From the NCBI GenBank assembly GCA_027858855.1, contig JAQIBV010000026.1, forward strand, positions 1 through 32,930: DNA of 32,930 nt. The letters run 5' to 3'. The translations under genes were made by a program, and so were the position numbers. Position 1 is the stretch's first letter. Each line of letters opens with the position of its first letter. Below, in pieces: positions 25,564 to 32,930 of this stretch. Under the pieces are notes generated by a model. The model was not told the origin of the DNA. It was given only the letters and a program-made list of their open reading frames with translations, and searched no databases. The stretch is from Spirochaetota bacterium (GTDB lineage Bacteria > Spirochaetota > UBA4802 > JAFGJZ01).

Positions 25564-25898
25564 AGCGGAACCGGCCGAGTGAAAGCCCCGATACCCCCGC
25601 CTGGCGTTCGATTGAGCTTCGTGTGTTGGTAGTATGTGTGATAAGTTAATTATTAGTTGCTAACATTTAAAAGAGAAAATGTTGTTTGACAAATATTGGT
25701 TCAGAGGTGAAAAAATGAATTCATAATGCCTATGCCATGCTTATATTCTGATAAACAAAGACTTGTAAATATAAAAAATATTTCAAGTTGTTGGTTGTTT
25801 GACTCTCCTTTTTTAAAATATTAACTTTTTAATCAAAATGATAGTTTTAATTGGCTTCAATAAAAATAGCTATATTGATTATACGGATGGTTGTAATT
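25564..25898. other. Intergenic region before the Crp/Fnr-type gene
   Basis: The first 60 bp are GC-rich and then turn very AT-rich. No open frame with a ribosome site is seen. TTGACA at 25686-25691 has no good -10 at the right spacing. It probably contains the regulator's promoter, not resolved by eye. Confidence 0.35.
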
Positions 25899-26630
25899 AT
25901 GGTTTCGACAGCGCTGGATCAAAATGATCCGAGGCAAAACCATTTGCTAGCGGTTTTGCCTCAAGATGTCTGCTCTGATATATTTCCTCATCTGGAGCTG
26001 GTCACCCTGAATTTGGGGGATGTTCTTTACGAGTCGGGTGATCAGTTAAACTTTGTGTATTTCCCTGCCACAGCAATAGTTTCGCAGCTTTCGGTGATGG
26101 AAAATGGATCTTCTGCTGAGATAGCCGTAGTCGGTTTTGAGGGAGTTGTTGGCATCGCCCTTTTTATGGGCGGGGTGACTATGCCAAGTCGAGCTGTTGT
26201 GCAGAGTGCAGGCACCGCTTTTAGACTAAATGGAGCGATTTTGAAACAGGAGTTTAATCGTTCGGGATCTTTTCAGCATTTGCTACTAAGATATACTATG
26301 GCTTTTTTGGCACAAATGGCACAGACCGCTATTTGCAATCGCCACCATACAATCGATCAACAACTCTGCCGCTGGTTACTGCTAAGCCTTGATCGTCTGC
26401 GAACAAACGAGCTATGCATGACCCAGGAGCTAATTGCGAACATGCTTGGTGTTCGCCGTGAAGGAGTGACTGAGGCTGCTGGAAAATTGCAGAGTGCCGG
26501 TTTGATAGATTATAAACGGGGCCGCATCACCGTACTGGATAGGCCGGGCCTGGAAGCGCGAGTATGCGAGTGCTACGAAGTGGTCAGAGCCGAATTTGTG
26601 CGGCTCCTTCCAGACGAGATTGCTCTCTGA
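25899..26630 (+). CDS. Crp/Fnr-family transcription regulator
   Basis: This 243-residue protein has an N-terminal cyclic-nucleotide-binding-like domain (VLYESGDQLNFVYFPATAIVS, about residues 40-60) and a C-terminal Crp-type winged helix with MTQELIANMLGVRREGVTEAAGKL as the recognition region. The RGRITVLDRPGLE and CECYEVV motifs at the end match a widespread Crp/Fnr subgroup often seen in transferred genes of Proteobacteria and Acidobacteria. The binding pocket lacks an obvious cAMP signature, so the ligand is unknown. I chose ATG 25899 over a TTG at 25851 because the added residues are hydrophobic and unlike the family. A weak hairpin terminator follows. Confidence 0.8.
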   Translation: MVSTALDQNDPRQNHLLAVLPQDVCSDIFPHLELVTLNLGDVLYESGDQLNFVYFPATAIVSQLSVMENGSSAEIAVVGFEGVVGIALFMGGVTMPSRAVVQSAGTAFRLNGAILKQEFNRSGSFQHLLLRYTMAFLAQMAQTAICNRHHTIDQQLCRWLLLSLDRLRTNELCMTQELIANMLGVRREGVTEAAGKLQSAGLIDYKRGRITVLDRPGLEARVCECYEVVRAEFVRLLPDEIAL

Positions 26631-26634
26631 TTTT

Positions 26635-26661
26635 TAAAACCGACTTATTTTTGAGGTTTTA
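26635..26661 (+). terminator. Possible terminator of the Crp/Fnr-type gene
   Basis: TAAAACC (26635-26641) pairs with GGTTTTA (26655-26661) over a 13-nt loop and is followed by TTTTTA on the plus strand. It overlaps the 3' end of the convergent small gene. The stem is short, so it is a tentative call. Confidence 0.4.
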
Positions 26662-26821
26662 TTTTTACCCCTTTCTTTCCGCCGGTCATTGGGCCTTGAC
26701 CTGTGGCTTGTTCATTACCTTTGCCCTGAAAGCTATTAAAGATCTGACCGGGGCCCTTTCCTTTACCATGACCGTTTTTTAATCCATGACCTTTAGGACC
26801 AGTTCCATCTTTTTTAGGCAT
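26645..26821 (-). CDS. 58-residue Gly/Lys-rich small protein
   Basis: An open frame of 59 codons reads MPKKDGTGPKGHGLKN at the start and has GPMTGGKKGVK near the end. Glycine and lysine make up much of it; there is no Cys. The MPxxDGTGPxGxG start and GPMTG motif resemble small DUF5320-type proteins, whose function is not established; the match is weak since the Cys and Tyr residues of that group are missing. An AGGAG ribosome site 6 nt before the ATG supports translation. The gene converges on the Crp/Fnr-type gene. Confidence 0.55.
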   Translation of the reverse strand: MPKKDGTGPKGHGLKNGHGKGKGPGQIFNSFQGKGNEQATGQGPMTGGKKGVKIKPQK

Positions 26822-26977
26822 ATTAATCTCCTTTCCCTTCGTTTGTCAGATAACTATTGCATTATTAAACATATTGTTAAAGAAACAATCCAACATAGTT
26901 AGATACGGCATTAGACTATTGAATACTGTTTGTCATGCGAAACAACGCATATCAGGAAGATAACAGATCTAATATCC

Positions 26978-27005
26978 TATGTCTGTACGGTAGCGCACAG
27001 ACATA
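26978..27005. repeat. 9-bp perfect inverted repeat upstream of the two-helix membrane protein gene
   Basis: TATGTCTGT (26978-26986) and ACAGACATA (26997-27005) flank 10 nt. It lies 52-79 bp before the ATG at 27057 and in the divergent region shared with the 58-residue protein gene. It could be an operator or leader hairpin; no T-run follows. Confidence 0.5.
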
Positions 27006-27056
27006 CATACGGTTAACGAGTATTTTTAGTATAAGTAAATAAAAGGAGGAAATTTT

Positions 27057-27299
27057 ATGAAAATCAATGAAGTCAGTAAAACAACACAAAAAAAGGTTAC
27101 ATCGTTATTATCAGATAAACCCATATGGGCTTTTTGGCTTACTTATATAGTGCTTAGTGGTATTCTTTTTGGTATTTTTTATACTACGATGTATTTTATG
27201 GTATGGAAATGGTGGATGCTCGCAATGGAAATTTTGACAATCGGATTGATATGGGGAACCCTTAAATATAAAGAAGGTAATAATGTGGAAGCAAAATAA
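27057..27299 (+). CDS. Small two-helix membrane protein
   Basis: This 80-residue protein has a strong GGAGG ribosome site. Two hydrophobic segments, roughly residues 24-48 (with Trp and Tyr) and 50-68, form a likely hairpin in the inner membrane, with a Lys-rich N-terminus and a charged C-terminal tail. I do not recognise a family. An inverted repeat lies upstream, and the next gene is the large Rhs-type lipoprotein 152 bp away; no functional link is shown. Confidence 0.6.
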   Translation: MKINEVSKTTQKKVTSLLSDKPIWAFWLTYIVLSGILFGIFYTTMYFMVWKWWMLAMEILTIGLIWGTLKYKEGNNVEAK

Positions 27300-27451
27300 A
27301 AAAGTTTAAAAAATAAAAAAAGTTCGAACAAAAACTCAAAAAATACGTATTAATAGACAAGCGATGCTGTGAAAAAAATATAAACACACGGTTCAGATAA
27401 TATCACACGGCACTCACCCGCGTCGTTACATTGGCGCGAGGTGGGTCTATT

Positions 27452-30400
27452 ATGTTTTACCGAATTACAGCATCCCTGATATTAGCATCAATGCTGATAA
27501 CATCATGTACCAGTGGCAGTGGCGGCTCTTCGTCCAAAGCTGCGGCCGAGGGCTCGTATCCGTCGCCCGGTACATCAGGTGACACCGTTGGAGCACCATC
27601 TGGAACAGACGCCTTCTCGGCCTCGACAAACCGCTCGTCAAAGGATGACGAGACTTCCGCAAAACCCGATCCCTTTGCCGGAGCCGCCTTTGTACGTCCT
27701 CCTGACATAAATAATTATGGCGCGGTGTCGCTTGCTTATGCTATCGAAACCATACCCGGACGCGCCGGTATGCAGCCGTCGGTTGGGCTGAGTTACTCCT
27801 CATCGGGCGGCGATGGGCTCTGCGGCATAGGCTGGAACCTCTCGACTGGATTCGGTGTAATAAGCCGCACAACGCGTGTCGGCCAGCTCTATTATGATTA
27901 CCGTGACGAATTTACATATAACGGAAGCCGCCTTGTCAAGGTATCGGGCCCGGCGACAAGCGAAGAGGGCACATACCGCCTCGAGATAGAGAGCGCCTTT
28001 ACGCGATTTGAACTAACAGATACCGCGACAGGGGGAGTGTGGCGTGTGACCGATAGCTCCGGTACAGTGACATTCTATGGTCAAACCGTAAACGAACGGA
28101 TATATCACCCGGCTGATAATAGCAAAACATATATATGGAACTTCTCGCGAAGTGAAGATCTGCGCGGTAACTACATGGCAGCCGAATACGACCGCTCGTC
28201 ATACGGTGAAGATAATATCAGCTATCTTGAAACAATACATTACACCGGAAACAGCCATGAGTCTCACGCCCCTGAGCGCTTTGTGAAATTCGAATACGGT
28301 GAACGCCCCTCCGGCGAATCGTACACAACTACAGCGGCCGGTTTTCCGATGAGCATTAACCGTATACTTGAAAAGATCTCTACCGGTGCCGGTTCAGAGA
28401 CTCTCTGGTATTACGAACCGGTCTATACAATATCTGCCGACTCTTCCCGTCCCGTGATGCAAACCGTAAAAAGCAGCCGTACTGTAACCGAACCTGAGTT
28501 TATCTACCAACCGGCATCACATACGCTTGCATGGCAAAAGATCCCCAACCCCTATTACAGTGACTTCGAGAGCTCGCCTGCCGACACAAAATTTTTTGAG
28601 GGCGACTTTAACGGTGATGGCCAGAGCGATATGCTGGTTTACAACCCGGCCAACGGTAGCTTCAAGGCAGCAGAGGCAAACCGTAATGGAAGCTATGATT
28701 TTAAAACCTACGCATCTGACGTTCGTTTTGCAGGCCTTAAGGGTCAGCGCGTCAAATGGCTAATGGGAAGCGGAGTGGGAGACTACACCGGAAACGGCAA
28801 AAGCGATATTGCCTTCTATGTGACACAAACAAAAACCTTTTGGGTAGCCACGTTTAAAGACGGAGCCTTTAATTTTGTAAACTACGGAACGTTGCCTCAC
28901 GAAATTGACCCCTTTTCGATGGAGAGCTTTCCCGGAGACTACGACGGAAACGGGCTTAGCGACATTATGCTTTTTGACGAGCAGAGCGGAAACTGGATTG
29001 TTATGTACAACAGGGGAGACAGATTTGATTTTATCAAGGTTGCCGAAAATCTTAAAAACCTGTTCCGCTTTGACTACACGCCCGACGCGTCTTTAAACTC
29101 ACAGTCCACTCACGACACGTTGCCGGAGGGGTCACACCGGGGCATGGTTCGTTTTTTTGTCGGAGACTACAGTGCAAACGGTCGTAGCGATATTGCGTTT
29201 TATGATGAGCGAAGTAAAAGTTTTTTTGTGGCGGATGTGTCGCGTGATGAGCAAGAGCGCATACGCATGAGTTGGCGTTTATTAAAAAGATTTACCGTGC
29301 CCGAAAGCGCAATATTTTCTAACGAAAACTTTAGCGGAGACTTTAATGGAGACGGCTACAGCGATTTTATCTTTTTTGACCGAGACGCGGGTGAATGGAT
29401 CGCCGGTTTTACAGACGCGAATACAATTAACTTTAAAAAATATGGAACAACTCCGGCATTTAAAAATATAACCCGCTTTCTTCAGGGTGATTTTAACGGA
29501 GACGGCCGCACGGATATTGGTTTTTACTGTCACGATGATGGTAACTTCTGGATAGGCGAGGGCGCGCCTGAGGGGTTTCGCTTTCGTATTTATAATAATA
29601 TAACCTACGGCGGGCCCGACCGCGCCCGTGTTATGGCAACACCGCATCCGAAAGAGGGGGTACGCGAAGGAGCCTATAGCGGCTTTGACGGACACAACAA
29701 CAGGGTAGTACGCACAACGCTTAATACAAACGAGCGCTCGGGACTCGAGACTCTCTTCACAATTGCTTCTGAAACATCATCGGCTGTAATTATTTACGAC
29801 AGCAAGACAAACACATTCTCATACAAAAAAGAGAACAGAAACACAGCCGTATCTGTAATAAAACCGGAGAGCGATGTTGTTTTCCCGTATAATCATGCAG
29901 TGCGGATGGACGGAGATAAAACCGGGCTTATCTATTATACCGTAAGTTCTTCAGTTAATGCCGATAAGATTTACAACTACCATATACTACACGATGCCTC
30001 CGGCAATTTGACAAGCAGTCCGATCGCGAGTTTTGATCAGTCAGAAATCGGGTTTGACCCGCAAAGCTCGCTTGTAAACTGGGGAAAATTTGGTGGCGAG
30101 TACGCGCTTGCTTTTTTAAATGACCGTGTAGATGAGTATGAGGATGTCACGATAAGGCTCTATAAACTGGATGTCGACAGCTTTGATGAGTTTACCGTAA
30201 GTGGTAATTCAGCAGCAGGTGAACTTGTTAAAGAAGATCTGGTTAATATTTCACAGAATCCGTCTGTCGCGCTCTTCGCGTCGGGCGGCTTGACTTCGGA
30301 TGATGCTCTTGTAATAAGTGGTATCAATAACAGGATATATGCCGTTGCCGGTTTTAATACCGGTGATGCAGTATTTGCTCCGGTATCAGAAGAAGATTTT

Positions 30401-32930
30401 ACCGTAAACAGTACAGGCCTTGTATCGTCGCGTTCTACCACAAATGGACTTGCTGTTGTAACACAGAACGAATCAATGTACAGCGTTACACGCTATATAG
30501 TAAACGGTACGACTAAAACTTTCGAATCAAAAGAGGTAATAGACAAGCCTGTAACTGATAACTTTTTCGCAGGTTTCACTTCTGACGGTTTAGCGGTTTT
30601 TCAAAGCGGTGATATTTTTGTAATTTCTGCCGTGTCCGCGGATACCCCGATAGACGAGACTCAGGCGAATAATTTGCGCGTGCTTGAGCGTGACGATTTT
30701 ATTACACGAGCCTATCCCTTCGCGTGGAAACAGGGCGACTATAACGGAGATGGTAAAACTGATATCGGAATCTTCGATCTTAAGGAGACCCACTTCTACT
30801 TCGCGCGCACAACCGGAACCGTGCCAGACCTGTTGTCGCAGGTCAAAAACGGTATTGGCGGAAGCTACTATATGGAATATGCCAACTCTACATCTTTTGA
30901 TAACACCGGTGATGATGATGTACCGGATCTTGGAGTTAACTACAAGGTCTGTACCTCGCTTCGGGTTGAGGACGGCGAGGGGCATTCGGTAAAGACCCGC
31001 TACGAGTATGCCGGTGGATTCGCTTTCAGTGAATTTATTAACGGCCGCAAAGAGGTCGACTACTTTGGGTTCAGTGATTTTAAAAAGATAAGCGCTTACG
31101 GCGCAGTAGAACATACAGAGTATCATACAACGCCATATGACGATTTCAGAAAAAACCGCGCATTGGCTGGTGCCGTTAAACGGAGTTCTTTCAAAGGCAG
31201 TGACGGTGTTTTGTACAAAGAGACCGAACACGAGTACCGCCTTCACACGATCACCCCTTCGGGTTTTATCGAACCCGCAAGCTATATCGTTGTGCCGTCG
31301 GCTGTCAAAACCTGGTCGGAGGGAGTGCATGTCTTGACCGACGAGGTGGAGCTTGAACTCGGAGAGGAGTACAGCCTTAAACGCCGGGTCAGCCGCTCGA
31401 CCGACCACTACTCTGACGACCTGCGCTCACCGGTGACAACAGAGAATATCACAGAGTATGAGTATATCGAAAGCACAAACGAAAATCGCGAAATTAAAAC
31501 CATAAGTATGCCAGGCACAGACTTTGAAACCGTTACCTCTGTTGTGTACAATTATGAGGGCCTGCCGGAGCTAAACCAGGTTTCGTATACAGGAGGAACT
31601 CTGGATAAGCCGTCGGATCAGGTTGTCTATTACGAATATGACAGCTATGGCAATATGATCCGCGAAGAGAACCGTTCAGATTCCCCCTACCGTGTAAGCG
31701 AAATTACTTACGACAGTCGTTTTAAAACCTTTCCGGAACAGAGCCGCGTACTGGCGGATGGTTCCAAATGGCTTACTGAAAATAGCGAATACAATTATGA
31801 CTTCGCCTTTGGGCAGATGAAACAGAAAACCGACGCCAACGGAAACCGCACCCGCTTTGAATATGACCAGCAGGGGCGTCTTTCCAGACAGTATGCCGAC
31901 ACCGATGATGGTGAAAAACTCTTTAACGAATACAACTATTCGGACGGAACATACCCTATGTGGGTCAAGACTGTACAGCATAGTGGAACAGATGATCCCG
32001 CACGAATAAGCACGGTATACGCCGACGGAACGGGGCGCGTAATTCACAGTGTGCGTTCAGCCTCCGACGGAGCTGCGGTACGCAGTGGCAGAATAAGCTA
32101 CGATGCCGAAGGGCGCGTCACACGCAAGGGACAGAGCTACTGGACCGACCGGGGAGAGCTTGATCGTTTTAGCAGGCCTTCTGACGAGATAAACCCTACG
32201 CTCTACAGCTATGACGGCGCGGGGCGTGTAAAACGGGTGACACTTCCACAGTCAGAAGACGAGAGTGAACCCTACTACACCGAGACCGAATACAACGGCC
32301 CATACGAGACAGTGCAAAAGAACAGCCGTGGATACAGCAAAACTACCCGTACTAACGGCCTCGGGCTTGTGCTATCGGTAATTGAAAGCGGTACAGGCGA
32401 TGACGGTGTAGCGCGCAATGCCTCCATTGGTTTTGCGTATGACGCTGCCGGTCGCCGCATCAAGAAGATGGATACCAACGGCCGCGCAATGAATGTTCAA
32501 GTGGATAATTCGCTTTTCGCGCAAGGCAAAAAGGATCAGTCGGGTGCCAATATCTGCCAGTGGAAGTACGACGGCTTTGGACGAGTTATTGAGTCGAGCG
32601 ATGCCGACCTTGGATATAGTAGTACAGTATATAATGCCTTTGGCGACACTCGATCTGTGACAACCGCGCGCGGTCTGACAACAAGCTATCAGTATGACCG
32701 TCTTGGCCGTGTAACTAAAGAGATTCTTTCAGGTGACGAGGGAGAGGTCGAATATGTTTACGATGAGGCGGTAAACGGAAAGGGTAAGTTGTCGCAGGTG
32801 ACAAGCCCTGCCATGACAAAACTTTTTGCCTACGACAAACTCGGCCGCGTTAAAACCGAGACGCGCACCATCAGCAATAACGGCGGAACCTACACCAATG
32901 ACTACGCCTACGATCTTTTTAACCGCCACC
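27452..32930 (+). CDS. SpvB/TcdB-like Rhs (YD-repeat) lipoprotein, 3' end outside the window
   Basis: The frame is open for 1826 codons to the window edge. A lipoprotein signal peptide ends LITSC with Cys19 as the anchor. A Ser/Gly/Ala-rich linker (to about residue 85) is followed by an SpvB-type domain (GAVSLAYAIETIPGR from 90; GLSYSSSGGDGLCGIGWNLS near 110-130). FG-GAP/VCBS calcium-loop repeats follow, with GDFNGDG-type cores at 384, 443, 495, 571, 629, 679 and 1095. A Tc-toxin middle region begins near 1120. YD/Rhs repeats run from about 1395 (YEYDSYGN, FEYDQQGR, YSYDGAGR, FAYDKLGR and others). This is the layout of Tc toxin B plus C components, which make a cocoon around a toxic C-terminus. 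Base composition is richer in G+C than all upstream genes. Confidence 0.85.
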   Translation, partial: MFYRITASLILASMLITSCTSGSGGSSSKAAAEGSYPSPGTSGDTVGAPSGTDAFSASTNRSSKDDETSAKPDPFAGAAFVRPPDINNYGAVSLAYAIETIPGRAGMQPSVGLSYSSSGGDGLCGIGWNLSTGFGVISRTTRVGQLYYDYRDEFTYNGSRLVKVSGPATSEEGTYRLEIESAFTRFELTDTATGGVWRVTDSSGTVTFYGQTVNERIYHPADNSKTYIWNFSRSEDLRGNYMAAEYDRSSYGEDNISYLETIHYTGNSHESHAPERFVKFEYGERPSGESYTTTAAGFPMSINRILEKISTGAGSETLWYYEPVYTISADSSRPVMQTVKSSRTVTEPEFIYQPASHTLAWQKIPNPYYSDFESSPADTKFFEGDFNGDGQSDMLVYNPANGSFKAAEANRNGSYDFKTYASDVRFAGLKGQRVKWLMGSGVGDYTGNGKSDIAFYVTQTKTFWVATFKDGAFNFVNYGTLPHEIDPFSMESFPGDYDGNGLSDIMLFDEQSGNWIVMYNRGDRFDFIKVAENLKNLFRFDYTPDASLNSQSTHDTLPEGSHRGMVRFFVGDYSANGRSDIAFYDERSKSFFVADVSRDEQERIRMSWRLLKRFTVPESAIFSNENFSGDFNGDGYSDFIFFDRDAGEWIAGFTDANTINFKKYGTTPAFKNITRFLQGDFNGDGRTDIGFYCHDDGNFWIGEGAPEGFRFRIYNNITYGGPDRARVMATPHPKEGVREGAYSGFDGHNNRVVRTTLNTNERSGLETLFTIASETSSAVIIYDSKTNTFSYKKENRNTAVSVIKPESDVVFPYNHAVRMDGDKTGLIYYTVSSSVNADKIYNYHILHDASGNLTSSPIASFDQSEIGFDPQSSLVNWGKFGGEYALAFLNDRVDEYEDVTIRLYKLDVDSFDEFTVSGNSAAGELVKEDLVNISQNPSVALFASGGLTSDDALVISGINNRIYAVAGFNTGDAVFAPVSEEDFTVNSTGLVSSRSTTNGLAVVTQNESMYSVTRYIVNGTTKTFESKEVIDKPVTDNFFAGFTSDGLAVFQSGDIFVISAVSADTPIDETQANNLRVLERDDFITRAYPFAWKQGDYNGDGKTDIGIFDLKETHFYFARTTGTVPDLLSQVKNGIGGSYYMEYANSTSFDNTGDDDVPDLGVNYKVCTSLRVEDGEGHSVKTRYEYAGGFAFSEFINGRKEVDYFGFSDFKKISAYGAVEHTEYHTTPYDDFRKNRALAGAVKRSSFKGSDGVLYKETEHEYRLHTITPSGFIEPASYIVVPSAVKTWSEGVHVLTDEVELELGEEYSLKRRVSRSTDHYSDDLRSPVTTENITEYEYIESTNENREIKTISMPGTDFETVTSVVYNYEGLPELNQVSYTGGTLDKPSDQVVYYEYDSYGNMIREENRSDSPYRVSEITYDSRFKTFPEQSRVLADGSKWLTENSEYNYDFAFGQMKQKTDANGNRTRFEYDQQGRLSRQYADTDDGEKLFNEYNYSDGTYPMWVKTVQHSGTDDPARISTVYADGTGRVIHSVRSASDGAAVRSGRISYDAEGRVTRKGQSYWTDRGELDRFSRPSDEINPTLYSYDGAGRVKRVTLPQSEDESEPYYTETEYNGPYETVQKNSRGYSKTTRTNGLGLVLSVIESGTGDDGVARNASIGFAYDAAGRRIKKMDTNGRAMNVQVDNSLFAQGKKDQSGANICQWKYDGFGRVIESSDADLGYSSTVYNAFGDTRSVTTARGLTTSYQYDRLGRVTKEILSGDEGEVEYVYDEAVNGKGKLSQVTSPAMTKLFAYDKLGRVKTETRTISNNGGTYTNDYAYDLFNRH

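Noticed and set aside
29282..29695. 137-codon minus-strand frame inside the FG-GAP region
   Set aside because: Its repeats are only the complement of the GDFNGDG repeats on the plus strand.
28598..30760. DNA tandem repeat or CRISPR-like array
   Set aside because: The recurring GACTTTAACGGAGAC-like segments encode FG-GAP loops in frame at irregular spacing; they are protein repeats.
30590..31408. 272-codon minus-strand frame inside the Rhs-type gene
   Set aside because: Antisense shadow of a GC-rich gene; the plus-strand frame has unbroken domain motifs through it.

Overview
The window is about 33 kb of a bacterial chromosome. The first 25.5 kb is moderately AT-rich and carries ordinary housekeeping genes. 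The last 5.5 kb is clearly richer in G and C and is filled by one giant surface-protein gene that runs off the right edge. Two predicted lipoproteins, several signal peptides, a DedA protein and a PhnD-type binding protein point to a Gram-negative-type (diderm) envelope. The plant/spirochaete-like phosphofructokinase, the PilZ protein, the FecR-plus-propeller lipoprotein and the LacI-fold chemoreceptor would suit a Spirochaetota- or Fibrobacterota-like lineage. That placement is inference; no rRNA gene is present to settle it.

Layout. 1-296 has no convincing gene but several short hairpins. 297-2867 (+) is a tight cluster sixA-rluD-tsaE-tsaB (phosphohistidine phosphatase, 23S pseudouridine synthase, two t6A tRNA-modification proteins). 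2864-4555 (-) has a PilZ-type protein and a small histone-H1-like basic protein. 5003-6442 (+) is the ribosome-assembly GTPase Der. 6454-9060 (-) is tRNA-Ser(GGA)-dnaX-ybaB-recR, the DNA polymerase clamp-loader and recombination-repair cluster, with the tRNA directly upstream of dnaX. 9300-10631 (+) is a phosphofructokinase and 10690-11529 (-) an orphan PhnD-like periplasmic protein. 11718-13760 (+) is an FKBP isomerase, a DedA membrane protein and a second RluA-type pseudouridine synthase, nearly contiguous. 13757-16057 (-) is a soluble chemoreceptor with a LacI-type sensor. After a 738-bp gap, 16796-21975 (+) is murI overlapping a full-length Lhr helicase.

22006-27299 is less standard: a FecR-domain lipoprotein, a protein that looks like an ADP-ribosylglycohydrolase stripped of its metal ligands, a secreted protein with one calcium-loop-like motif, a strong hairpin terminator, a Crp/Fnr-type regulator, a 58-residue Gly/Lys-rich protein and a two-helix membrane protein. 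27452-32930 is the 5' part of a predicted lipoprotein with SpvB, FG-GAP, Tc-toxin middle and YD/Rhs repeats; its C-terminal (possibly toxic) end lies outside the window.

The best candidates for new biology are the degenerate ADP-ribosylglycohydrolase fold, the lipoprotein form of a Tc/Rhs BC-type protein, the cytoplasmic LacI-fold chemoreceptor, and the leader hairpin plus tRNA arrangement in front of dnaX. No CRISPR array, insertion sequence, prophage or complete defence island was seen.
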